Origin: Flavobacterium sp. 245
Lineage (GTDB): Bacteria; Bacteroidota; Bacteroidia; Flavobacteriales; Flavobacteriaceae
Direction of reading: 5' to 3'
DNA: 64,000 bases
Assembly (NCBI RefSeq): GCF_004362055.1
Contig: NZ_SNXB01000003.1
Coordinates: 62,001-126,000, forward strand
The translations under genes were made by a program, and so were the position numbers. Shown in pieces: positions 16,294 through 23,944 of the stretch. The notes below the pieces were generated by a model. The model was not told where the DNA came from, made no database searches, and saw nothing but the letters and a program-made list of their open reading frames with translations. Position 1 is the stretch's first letter. Every line of letters starts with the position of its first letter.

Positions 16294-17682
16294 ATGAAAT
16301 ACGACGTTATTGTTTTAGGAAGTGGTCCTGGCGGATATGTAACAGCGATTAGAGCTTCACAATTAGGCTTTAAAGTAGCTGTAGTTGAAAAAGAAAACCT
16401 TGGTGGTGTATGTTTGAACTGGGGATGTATCCCAACTAAAGCATTATTAAAATCAGCTCAGGTTTTTGACTATTTGAAACATGCTTCTGATTATGGACTA
16501 AAAGTTTCTGAATTCGATAAAGATTTCCCAGCAGTTGTACAACGTAGCCGTGGTGTTGCTGAAGGAATGAGCAAAGGAGTTCAGTTCTTGATGAAGAAAA
16601 ACAAAATTGACGTTATTGAAGGTTTTGGAAAACTAAAACCAGGTAAAAAACTTGACGTTACAGATAAAGATAATAAAGTTACTGAATACAGTGCTGACCA
16701 TATTATTATTGCTACTGGAGCTCGCTCTCGTGAGTTGCCAAACTTGCCTCAAGATGGCGTAAAAGTGATTGGTTACCGTCAGGCAATGACTTTGCCAACA
16801 CAACCAAAATCTATGATTATTGTTGGTTCTGGAGCAATTGGAGTGGAGTTCGCTCACTTCTACAACTCAATGGGAACTGATGTAACTATTGTAGAATTTA
16901 TGCCAAACGTAGTTCCTGTAGAAGACGAAGATATCTCAAAACAATTTGAGCGTTCTTTGAAAAAAGCTGGAATTAAAATTATGACTAATTCTTCTGTTGA
17001 GCGTATCGATACAACTGGTTCAGGAGTAAAAGCTTTTGTTAAAACAGCAAAAGGAGAAGAAGTTCTTGAAGCTGAGATTTTACTTTCTGCAGTTGGAATC
17101 AAAACCAACATCGAAAACATTGGTTTAGAAGAAGTTGGAATCGCCGTTGACAGAGATAAAATCTTAGTAAACGCTTACAACGCAACTAATATTCCAGGAT
17201 ACTATGCAATTGGAGACGTTACTCCAGGTCAAGCTTTAGCTCACGTAGCTTCTGCTGAAGGAATTAACTGTGTGGAAAAAATTGCTGGTTTACACGTAGA
17301 TCCAATCGATTATGGAAATGTTCCTGGTTGTACTTACGCAACTCCTGAAATCGCTTCTGTTGGTTTAACTGAAAAACAAGCTAAAGAAAAAGGATACGAA
17401 TTAAAAATTGGTAAATTCCCATTCTCAGCTTCAGGAAAAGCTAAAGCTGCGGGAACTCCAGACGGATTCGTAAAAGTTATCTTCGATGCTAAATACGGAG
17501 AATGGTTAGGATGCCACATGATTGGTGCTGGTGTTACAGATATGATTGCTGAAGCAGTTGTAGCTCGTAAACTAGAAACTACAGGTCATGAAATCTTAAA
17601 ATCTATTCACCCTCACCCAACAATGAGCGAGGCTGTTATGGAAGCTGTTGCTGATGCTTACGGCGAAGTAATTCACTTATAA
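16294..17682 (+). CDS. lpdA: Dihydrolipoyl dehydrogenase (E3)
   Basis: A 462-residue flavoprotein. The FAD-binding GSGPGG motif is at residues 9-14, the redox disulfide Cys40/Cys45 in GGVCLNWGCIPTK, the NAD-binding GSGAIGVEFA in the middle, a second FAD contact at AIGDV, and the dimer-interface HPHPTMSEAVMEA at the C terminus. E3 reoxidises lipoamide in the pyruvate and 2-oxoglutarate dehydrogenase complexes and the glycine cleavage system. No E1 or E2 gene is nearby, so it is probably a shared housekeeping copy. Codon use is more GTT/GCT-rich than its neighbours, as in highly expressed genes. Confidence 0.96.
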   Translation: MKYDVIVLGSGPGGYVTAIRASQLGFKVAVVEKENLGGVCLNWGCIPTKALLKSAQVFDYLKHASDYGLKVSEFDKDFPAVVQRSRGVAEGMSKGVQFLMKKNKIDVIEGFGKLKPGKKLDVTDKDNKVTEYSADHIIIATGARSRELPNLPQDGVKVIGYRQAMTLPTQPKSMIIVGSGAIGVEFAHFYNSMGTDVTIVEFMPNVVPVEDEDISKQFERSLKKAGIKIMTNSSVERIDTTGSGVKAFVKTAKGEEVLEAEILLSAVGIKTNIENIGLEEVGIAVDRDKILVNAYNATNIPGYYAIGDVTPGQALAHVASAEGINCVEKIAGLHVDPIDYGNVPGCTYATPEIASVGLTEKQAKEKGYELKIGKFPFSASGKAKAAGTPDGFVKVIFDAKYGEWLGCHMIGAGVTDMIAEAVVARKLETTGHEILKSIHPHPTMSEAVMEAVADAYGEVIHL

Positions 17683-17723
17683 AAAATATACCGTTTTACG
17701 GTTACATATAATTTTCAATTTAA

Positions 17724-17757
17724 AAATCCGATTTGTGAAAGCAAGTCGGATTTTTTT
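17724..17757 (+). terminator. Intrinsic terminator after lpdA
   Basis: A 12-bp stem with one G-T wobble (17724-17735 with 17742-17753), a 6-nt loop and a T tail. Confidence 0.85.
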
Positions 17758-17790
17758 ATTTTCATAACTTTACCCTAAACATAGTTCATT

Positions 17791-18696
17791 ATGAAAGAGA
17801 TTTGTATTGTTGAATTTCCATCAAATTTAGGTCTAAAAGAACCTCAACCAGGAAAGGAACCCGGCGTAAAAAAATTACCAAAATGGTTATGGAAACATAA
17901 TCTGCATAAAGAAATTAATCCAAAAGATGTTTTGACGCTCGATGCTCCAAAATACACTAATACAAAAGATTTCGAAACCCAAATCCTCAATGCAAATTCA
18001 CTGGTTGAATACGCCAGAGAACAGGCTTATTTAATCAATAATTTACTAACTCAAAATAAATTCCCCTTTATAATTGGTGGTGACTGCAGTATTCTTCTAG
18101 GAACGGCAATCGCTTTAAAACAAAAGGGAAACTATGGGTTATTTTATCTTGACGGCCATACTGATTTTATGGATGTTTCTTTATCTGAAACCGGAGGCGT
18201 TGGCGGAATGGCGGCGTCTTTAGTGACTGGAAACGGCCATCAAAAGCTGACAAATATTTTAAACTTATCGCCTTACATTAAAGAAGAAAATCTTTGGTGC
18301 GTAGGCAATCGTGAATATGATGATGCGTACGAAAATGAAATCATAAAATCAGAAGCAACCTATTTTAGCTTAAATGAACTTCGGAAGCAAGGGATTTCGA
18401 ATTGTACAGCGGCTTTTCTTTCTGAAATAAAAAACAAAAATCTTGACGGTTTCTTTCTGCATATCGATGTTGATGTTCTAAACGACGAAATTATGCCGTG
18501 TGTTGACAGCAGAACGCCAGACGGACTTTCGTATAAAGAATTCAACGATCTTACCTCCTATTTGTTTCAAAGCGAAAAGTTAATCGGGCTTGAAATAACC
18601 ATTCTAGACCCGGATCTAGATCCGACCGGAGAATCCACAAAAGATTTTGTTGTTAATATCACCAATACTTTTAATGCTACCAGAAATAAATCATAA
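17791..18696 (+). CDS. Arginase/agmatinase family (ureohydrolase) protein
   Basis: A 301-residue ureohydrolase fold protein. Metal-ligand motifs are visible in order: GGDCS (Asp98, Cys99), LDGHTDF (Asp121, His123, Asp125) and HIDVDVLND (Asp226, Asp228), then SRTPDGLSY and GLEITILDPDLDPTGES. Arginases, agmatinases and formimidoylglutamases use two Mn ions bound by these residues. The first ligand is normally His in GGDHS and here is Cys99, so metal binding or substrate may differ. Family membership is clear; the substrate is not. Confidence 0.85.
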   Translation: MKEICIVEFPSNLGLKEPQPGKEPGVKKLPKWLWKHNLHKEINPKDVLTLDAPKYTNTKDFETQILNANSLVEYAREQAYLINNLLTQNKFPFIIGGDCSILLGTAIALKQKGNYGLFYLDGHTDFMDVSLSETGGVGGMAASLVTGNGHQKLTNILNLSPYIKEENLWCVGNREYDDAYENEIIKSEATYFSLNELRKQGISNCTAAFLSEIKNKNLDGFFLHIDVDVLNDEIMPCVDSRTPDGLSYKEFNDLTSYLFQSEKLIGLEITILDPDLDPTGESTKDFVVNITNTFNATRNKS

Positions 18697-18824
18697 CACA
18701 TAAAACATATTGCTGTTTTAAAAAAACGCAACGCTTATATTCAATATTTTATACTATTTTTACTACTGACAATCCGTTGTCACAATGCCATTTTACTTTT
18801 AATAAAATAATTAAAGCAAGTTTT

Positions 18825-19199
18825 ATGGAAACAAAAGACGGAAAATTAGCAGTATATGCACCAACCCGAGCCGACTGGAGAAAATGGCTTTCGGAAAATG
18901 GTGCAAACGAAAAATCAGTTTGGTTGATTTTGTACCACAAAAAAAGTAAAGTACCGAGCGTCAATTTAATCGAAGCTACTGAAGAAGCGCTTTGTTTTGG
19001 CTGGATTGACAGTTTATGCAAAAAACGCGATGGCGAAAGCTATTATTTAACTTTTTCGCATCGAAATCTGAAAACCAGCAAATGGAGCAAAACAAATATT
19101 GAAAGAGCAGAAAGACTCATTAAAGAGAATTTAATGACTAAACAAGGCCAAAATTTAATTGATCTTGCCAAAGCGCAAGGCAAATGGATTACAGAATAA
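18825..19199 (+). CDS. YdeI/OmdA-family protein, C-terminally short
   Basis: A 124-residue protein starting at the ATG at 18825 (METKDGKLAVYAPTR); a longer frame from a TTG at 18777 adds residues unlike the family. The N-terminal domain is well conserved (RADWRKWL, VWLILYHKKS, ATEEALCFGWIDS, LTFSHRNLKTSKWSKTN, RLIKENLMTKQG). Full-length relatives run to about 190 residues with a C-terminal OmdA domain; this one stops after GKWITE and the sequence behind does not resume the domain in any frame I checked. Family members are linked to bacteriocin or antimicrobial tolerance, but the mechanism is unknown. Confidence 0.78.
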   Translation: METKDGKLAVYAPTRADWRKWLSENGANEKSVWLILYHKKSKVPSVNLIEATEEALCFGWIDSLCKKRDGESYYLTFSHRNLKTSKWSKTNIERAERLIKENLMTKQGQNLIDLAKAQGKWITE

Positions 19200-19233
19200 A
19201 AATCATTAATTACGGTACAAAATCAAAACTGCT

Positions 19234-19947
19234 ATGATCGGAATAATTGTTGAACTTTTACTTTCCTGGTTAATTCTTTGGACGTTTGACAAATCGAATT
19301 TATCTGTTTTAGGTTTTAAAGTCACAAAAAATCAAAGTCTTAATTTTATTTTTGGTTTCCTTGGTGCGTCAATTTTCTGCGTTTTATATTATCTCTCCTA
19401 TTCTGTAATTGCTGATAATCTGATAACGGTTAATAAGCAATTTACATTTATTCAATTCCTTCGCAGTTTTTGGTGGGTTTTAAGTTCGGTTTTATTCGAA
19501 GAATTAATTTTTAGAGGTGCTTTGCTTTATATCCTAATTAAAAAATTTGGTGTAAAGTACGCCACTATGATCTCTGCAATAGCATTTGGAATTTACCATT
19601 GGTTTTCATTTGGTGTTATTGGGAATCCTGTTTCCATGCTAGTTGTATTTATAATGACAGGAATCTGGGGACTTATGTATGCCTTTGCCTACGCAAAAAC
19701 AAAATCCTTATACCTTCCAATTGGTTTGCATTTAGGATGGAATTTAATGCATATTGCTGTTTTTTCAAAAGGTCCTTTAGGGCAGCAATTTTTAATTATA
19801 AGCGACAAAAAATTAGAAGGAATCGAATCCTTAATATTCTTTGTTCTTCAAATTATTGCATTACCCTTTTTTACCTACTTATGCTTGAGAAAAAACAAAC
19901 CGCATCCCGATACATTGAAACAAATCCAAAATAGCACTACTAACTAA
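19234..19947 (+). CDS. CPBP family intramembrane glutamic protease
   Basis: A 237-residue integral membrane protein with six or seven helices and the three CPBP (Abi) motifs: EELIFRG (Glu89, Glu90, Arg94), His122 in GIYHWFSFG, and LHLGWN (His166, Asn170). These residues form the active site of Rce1-like membrane proteases. Bacterial members are linked to bacteriocin self-immunity or peptide processing. It starts 34 nt after the YdeI-like gene and ends 11 nt before the DUF4919 gene, so an operon is likely. Its target is unknown. Confidence 0.88.
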   Translation: MIGIIVELLLSWLILWTFDKSNLSVLGFKVTKNQSLNFIFGFLGASIFCVLYYLSYSVIADNLITVNKQFTFIQFLRSFWWVLSSVLFEELIFRGALLYILIKKFGVKYATMISAIAFGIYHWFSFGVIGNPVSMLVVFIMTGIWGLMYAFAYAKTKSLYLPIGLHLGWNLMHIAVFSKGPLGQQFLIISDKKLEGIESLIFFVLQIIALPFFTYLCLRKNKPHPDTLKQIQNSTTN

Positions 19948-19958
19948 ACCCTAAAGCC

Positions 19959-20639
19959 ATGATTAGAAAAATTGTATTATCCTTTGCTTTACTGATCTGC
20001 CTAACCGCTTTTGCACAGGAAAACGAGTTCAAAATTCCAGATTACAAACAAATTGAAAAAGAGATTCAAGATAAAAAATCACCATTCTATTATCCTAATT
20101 TAATGGATCGTTTAGCTAAAAATGATACCATTATGACGCATGATGAATTTCGTCATTTATATTTTGGATATGTTTTTCAGCCTAAATACAATGCTTTCTG
20201 GAGGTCGCCAGATGAAAAAAGGCTCAATGAGATTTTTGGTAAAGAAAAAATGGAAAGCAAAGATTATGACGAAGCCATCAAACTGATCAATCATACCTTG
20301 AGCGAATTTCCTTTTGATCTCAGACAACTTAATCTTCTTGCTTATACATATCATTTAAAAGGCGACGAAGTGAGCGCAAAAACAGCTTCTTTTAAATTTC
20401 ATAGTATCTTGAATGCAATCTTATCTTCTGGCGACGGAAAAAAATGCGAGAGCGGTTTTCATGTTATTCTCGTCGAACATGAATATGTTCTGTTGAATGT
20501 TTTTGAACTCGAAAGCAAATCACAATCGCTAGTGGAAAAATGCGATTATCTAAGTTTTGAAAAAGGCAAATACAATGTTGACGGAATTTATTTTAATATT
20601 GAAAAAATGCTCGAAAATGAAACTAAATCATTAAAATAA
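19959..20639 (+). CDS. DUF4919 domain-containing exported protein
   Basis: A 226-residue protein with a signal peptide (IVLSFALLICLTAFA). The mature part follows DUF4919: FKIPDYKQIE, SPFYYPNLMDRL, THDEFRHLYFGYVFQPKYN, and a helical middle resembling TPR-like repeats (LNLLAYTYHLKGD). The family is confined to Bacteroidota and has no known function. It lies 11 nt after the CPBP gene. Confidence 0.82.
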   Translation: MIRKIVLSFALLICLTAFAQENEFKIPDYKQIEKEIQDKKSPFYYPNLMDRLAKNDTIMTHDEFRHLYFGYVFQPKYNAFWRSPDEKRLNEIFGKEKMESKDYDEAIKLINHTLSEFPFDLRQLNLLAYTYHLKGDEVSAKTASFKFHSILNAILSSGDGKKCESGFHVILVEHEYVLLNVFELESKSQSLVEKCDYLSFEKGKYNVDGIYFNIEKMLENETKSLK

Positions 20640-20659
20640 CCTTTGGTATACAAAATCAA

Positions 20660-21091
20660 ATGACAATAACCGAAATTAGAAATAAAGATTATGAATCATT
20701 AAGAAATTTGTTTTTAAACGAAAGACAAAGAACATTTTCATGGCTTGATCCATCTGAATTTCAATTGGATGATTTTGAAAAACATATTCAAGGAGAAACA
20801 GTTCTGGTCGCTTTAATAGATGATATTCCAGTTGGGTTTATTTCGATCTGGATACCTACTAATTTTATCCATCATTTGTACGTTGATCAAAAACATCAAG
20901 GTAAAAATATTGGAACTGAATTAGTGAAAGCTGCAATTGAAAAAACGCAATTTCCAATTACTTTAAAATGCTTGCAACAAAATAGCAAAGCCATAGATTT
21001 TTATAGACGAAAAGGTTTTGTTGAGAAAGAAAAAGGTGCTTCAGATCACGGAACTTATATTTTATTTGAATTATTAGAAAACATAAACTAA
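20660..21091 (+). CDS. GNAT family N-acetyltransferase
   Basis: A 143-residue acetyltransferase. The acetyl-CoA loop reads HLYVDQKHQGKNIGTELVKAAIE, matching the V-x-x-x-x-Q/R-G-x-G/A motif A of GNAT enzymes, and the C-terminal NSKAIDFYRRKGF is motif B. It probably acetylates a small molecule or protein amine in the cytosol; the substrate is unknown. It starts 20 nt after the DUF4919 gene. Confidence 0.9.
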   Translation: MTITEIRNKDYESLRNLFLNERQRTFSWLDPSEFQLDDFEKHIQGETVLVALIDDIPVGFISIWIPTNFIHHLYVDQKHQGKNIGTELVKAAIEKTQFPITLKCLQQNSKAIDFYRRKGFVEKEKGASDHGTYILFELLENIN

Positions 21092-21110
21092 ACAAAACCA
21101 TAACCTCAAA

Positions 21111-21740
21111 ATGAATTTACTAGAATTACCTACTGATCTTAAAAAACAAATTGAAAATGAAATAATAGATTTCTCCATAAAAGCAGCGCGAAAATATCCG
21201 CTCAGCAAATCATTAGGTGGGTTGCTTATTGGAATTCTCATGTGCGCTTTTATGAGTCTTTTTATATATGGTTTCTTTGGACCTTTGTTTAAAAATGAAG
21301 AAAGTCACTTCGAGTCAAATGGAGTACCAGTAACCGCAAGCTTAGATGATTTAGGTGAATTAATAGTTCCTGGCGGAATCATCTGTTTATTAACTTTAGC
21401 GGGGATTTACGTGATTCTAAATTCAATTTATTCCTTATTTCAAAAGGGAGGATATTTTGTTGGAACAGAAACCAGACTGATTCAATTTCAAAATGGAAAA
21501 ACGGTCAGCACCGATTGGGAGCAATTTACAGGAAATGTCAAAATAAACGCTAAAAATAACTCTGGGAATCTTGAATTCGAACTTCGAACTGGAAAAATGG
21601 AAAGCCAAAAAAACAAACCAGACAAATTTGTTCCGGATATTATTTATGTTTCAGGAATTGAAAATGTTTATGATATTGAAAAAAAATGCAGAATCAGAAT
21701 CAAAGAAAATGATCCTACTCCGGCCACAGTATTAAATTAA
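21111..21740 (+). CDS. Uncharacterised membrane protein
   Basis: A 209-residue protein that I do not recognise. It has two membrane helices (about 36-58 and 78-103). The following 100 residues are soluble and strand-rich, with QFQNGKTVSTDWEQFTGNV reminiscent of PH-like or bPH domains that recognise the membrane. Spacing of about 20 nt to the upstream GNAT gene and 11 nt to the downstream DUF3592-like gene suggests one transcript. Confidence 0.65.
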   Translation: MNLLELPTDLKKQIENEIIDFSIKAARKYPLSKSLGGLLIGILMCAFMSLFIYGFFGPLFKNEESHFESNGVPVTASLDDLGELIVPGGIICLLTLAGIYVILNSIYSLFQKGGYFVGTETRLIQFQNGKTVSTDWEQFTGNVKINAKNNSGNLEFELRTGKMESQKNKPDKFVPDIIYVSGIENVYDIEKKCRIRIKENDPTPATVLN

Positions 21741-21751
21741 AAATAGGAAAA

Positions 21752-22318
21752 ATGAATTTAAACAATTGGACTTTTGACACACTGCCAACCGTATTCATTA
21801 TTATATTTTTTCCGCTTTTTATCTATGTTACGTATTGGTTCTTTATTACGGGGCTAATTGGATTATATCGAATGATTCAAAGTAAAAAATGGCCATCAAC
21901 AGTTGGAGAAATTATTCATGCAGAAATCAAGTTTAAAGATTTCTCTTCAGATGGAGGTACCTCTTTTAAATTTATTATTGAAAAGGAATATTCCTATACC
22001 ATAAAAGAACAGCAATATACATCAAAACAGACTTTACCATCTGATTCTTTGTATGCAAAAGAGTTCAAACCGCTTAATAAATTTCCTGAAAAATATGGCA
22101 GTTACTCAAACAGTATAAATTATGTTCATGCCGAGAAAGAATTACAATCTATAATTGGCCGTTCTGTAAAAGTTTTTTATGATCGCAAAAAACCTCAAAT
22201 ATCTTGTTTAATAACGGGTGTTAATAAAGAAATTTTTCTGCCTATTTTTATGGGGCTCATTTTTGGATGTGGCATAACATATCTGACTTATCATTTTTTG
22301 AAACCTCTTTTTGAATAA
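21752..22318 (+). CDS. DUF3592-like membrane protein
   Basis: A 188-residue protein with an N-terminal helix (about 15-38) and a C-terminal helix (about 165-182). Between them sits a soluble domain with the DUF3592 pattern: WPSTVGEIIHAEIKF, EYSYTIKEQQYTS and VFYDRKKPQISCL. DUF3592 proteins are small membrane proteins of unknown function. Its neighbour upstream has a similar architecture, suggesting functional pairing. Confidence 0.72.
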   Translation: MNLNNWTFDTLPTVFIIIFFPLFIYVTYWFFITGLIGLYRMIQSKKWPSTVGEIIHAEIKFKDFSSDGGTSFKFIIEKEYSYTIKEQQYTSKQTLPSDSLYAKEFKPLNKFPEKYGSYSNSINYVHAEKELQSIIGRSVKVFYDRKKPQISCLITGVNKEIFLPIFMGLIFGCGITYLTYHFLKPLFE

Positions 22319-22359
22319 AATTTTAGAATATAAAATAGCTAATCAAAAAACTAAATATC

Positions 22360-22749
22360 ATGAATCAGGAAATCCAAAATTACAACGATTCTCAGTCTGC
22401 AGAAGACAAAAAAATATGTGATTTATTAAGTTCCGAGATAAATGCATTTCTGAATGAAGCCGAAAGCAAAATTTGGCACAGACATCCGGTTTGGTTTTTA
22501 GACGGAAATCCAGTTGTTGGTTACAGTAAATTGAAAGATTCTGTGAGACTGCTTTTTTGGAGCGGTCAGACTTTTGAGGAATCTGGTCTTCAAAATGAGG
22601 GAAGTTTTAAAGCTGCCGAAGCCCGCTATACAAATGCTGAACAAATCAATGTTGACGATTTGAAAAGATGGCTTGATAAAGCCAGAACAATTCAATGGGA
22701 TTATAAAAATATCGTTAAGCGAAAAGGCGTTTTAATCCGACTGAAATAA
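22360..22749 (+). CDS. DUF1801 (YdhG-like) protein
   Basis: A 129-residue soluble protein with the DUF1801 layout: KIWHRHPVWFLDGNPVVGYSKLKDSVRLLF, where a buried Gly/Pro pattern is followed by a hydrophobic strand, then a C-terminal helix ending IVKRKGVL. DUF1801 folds like frataxin; the B. subtilis member YdhG has been proposed as an iron chaperone. One of three DUF1801-type genes in this window. Confidence 0.72.
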   Translation: MNQEIQNYNDSQSAEDKKICDLLSSEINAFLNEAESKIWHRHPVWFLDGNPVVGYSKLKDSVRLLFWSGQTFEESGLQNEGSFKAAEARYTNAEQINVDDLKRWLDKARTIQWDYKNIVKRKGVLIRLK

Positions 22750-22834
22750 ATTTATTTTAACTAATTAAAAAATTATAACGCAACCTTTTAACAAAAATAC
22801 CATCTTTATATCAAGCCAATATAAATTTGAACCG

Positions 22835-23281
22835 ATGAAAAAATATTACTTGCTTTTTATTGTACTTATTTTGAGTTCATGCAACAATGACGATACTCCC
22901 AAAGATGACGGAGCTGCAACTGAAAAAGTATTACAAGGAAAATGGAGCTGGACTAGTACTACTAACGGGGTCGACGGCACTATTACTACACCTGAAACTG
23001 AAAAAAAAACAATTCTACTCGAATTTTCAGGTACCAATTTTAAAAAATATATCGATGGAACCTTAACAATTAATACCACATTTGAAGTGGTGACCAAACA
23101 AGTGACTGGAGAACCCCCTACTCAAACTCTTGTCATAGGTGGCTATTATCAAATTTCAAATAAAAAAGCGCAGACTGTCCCTACTCATAGCTCTGAAGGC
23201 ATTAAAATAAATGGCACTAAATTAAACCTGAATAAAACATGCAACAAATGCAATTCTTCTGAATATGTTCGTTTACAATAA
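22835..23281 (+). CDS. Lipocalin-like lipoprotein
   Basis: A 148-residue lipoprotein with lipobox ILSSC and acidic tail NNDDTPKDDG after Cys16. The mature domain begins VLQGKWSWTSTTNGVDG, like the 'GxW' start of small beta-barrel (lipocalin-like) domains frequent in Bacteroidota. The C terminus carries a CNKC pair. Function is unknown. The next gene encodes a similar lipoprotein. Confidence 0.7.
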   Translation: MKKYYLLFIVLILSSCNNDDTPKDDGAATEKVLQGKWSWTSTTNGVDGTITTPETEKKTILLEFSGTNFKKYIDGTLTINTTFEVVTKQVTGEPPTQTLVIGGYYQISNKKAQTVPTHSSEGIKINGTKLNLNKTCNKCNSSEYVRLQ

Positions 23282-23315
23282 AATTATTCAAAATGAAAAA
23301 GTAAAATAAATAATC

Positions 23316-23735
23316 ATGAAAAAACTTATACCTATTATTTTTATTCTCTTAGCTTTTACAAGCTGTTCAGATGATGATGACAATCGTAATTCTGTGATTG
23401 GAAACTGGAAATTAGTAAGAGCAGAGACTTGGCAATTTGGCACTGCTGATCGTCCAATACCTTGGGTAGCCATCTCTGATTATTCAGACAAAAATATTAT
23501 TTACACATTTGATGCAAGGAATAATTTAACCATCAACGAAAATGGAAAAAAAGAACAGCACAAATATGAATATAAAGTTGGCCATTTATCTGACGATCCT
23601 TCTCCAGGAGTTCCAAAGACCTCATTGGTCATTATTGATAATTCAAAATGGACTCATATGATTTCTGACAAAGGGGAAATGATTTTAGGACAATCTTATG
23701 TTGATGGTTCTGATTTGTATTTTGTAAGACAATAA
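23316..23735 (+). CDS. Lipocalin-like lipoprotein with surface-export type signal
   Basis: A 139-residue lipoprotein (AFTSC lipobox, Cys17) followed by SDDDDNR and then VIGNWKLVRAETW, the start of a lipocalin-like beta domain. In Flavobacteriia a Ser-Asp-Asp type stretch right after the Cys acts as a lipoprotein export signal to the cell surface, so this protein is probably surface exposed (inference). It lies 35 nt after the similar lipoprotein upstream. Confidence 0.7.
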   Translation: MKKLIPIIFILLAFTSCSDDDDNRNSVIGNWKLVRAETWQFGTADRPIPWVAISDYSDKNIIYTFDARNNLTINENGKKEQHKYEYKVGHLSDDPSPGVPKTSLVIIDNSKWTHMISDKGEMILGQSYVDGSDLYFVRQ

Positions 23736-23757
23736 ACTTGTGCAATTCTTTTTCGGA

Positions 23758-23878
23758 TTCTTATGAAGACTAAAAGTTCTGGTCTAGCCCCGATGGAAGC
23801 GGCATCCTTTTATGGTCTCGTTTCTTTAACGAGACCATGAAAGATATAGCGGACAGCGGGAATGAAAGTTCTTATGAA
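23758..23878 (+). ncRNA. Structured intergenic element bracketed by a 10-bp direct repeat
   Basis: The element contains CTAGCCCCGATGGAAGCGGC, then ATCCTTTT, an 11-bp hairpin (23812-23822 with 23828-23838, core GGTCTCGTT), then AAAGATATAGCGGACAGCGG. Exact copies of TTCTTATGAA flank it at 23758-23767 and 23869-23878. CCCG and CGGG segments on opposite sides of the hairpin could form an outer stem. From memory, the same core with a variable hairpin recurs between genes in Flavobacteriia, so it may be a structured RNA or a small mobile repeat. Strand is assigned from that remembered orientation. Confidence 0.5.
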
Positions 23879-23902
23879 AAGGGAATTTTCTGCTTCTAAA
23901 TA

Positions 23903-23943
23903 AAAAAATGCTCTTCTGAATAATTTCTAGAAGAGCATTTTTT
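23903..23943. terminator. Bidirectional terminator between convergent genes
   Basis: Arms AATGCTCTTCT (23907-23917) and AGAAGAGCATT (23929-23939) pair perfectly and are flanked by A and T runs on both sides. It separates the lipoprotein gene from the M14 peptidase gene. Confidence 0.85.
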
Positions 23944-23944
23944 A

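Noticed and set aside
18777..18824. TTG-started extension of the YdeI-like protein
   Set aside because: The added 16 residues do not match the family, and a good ATG follows at 18825.
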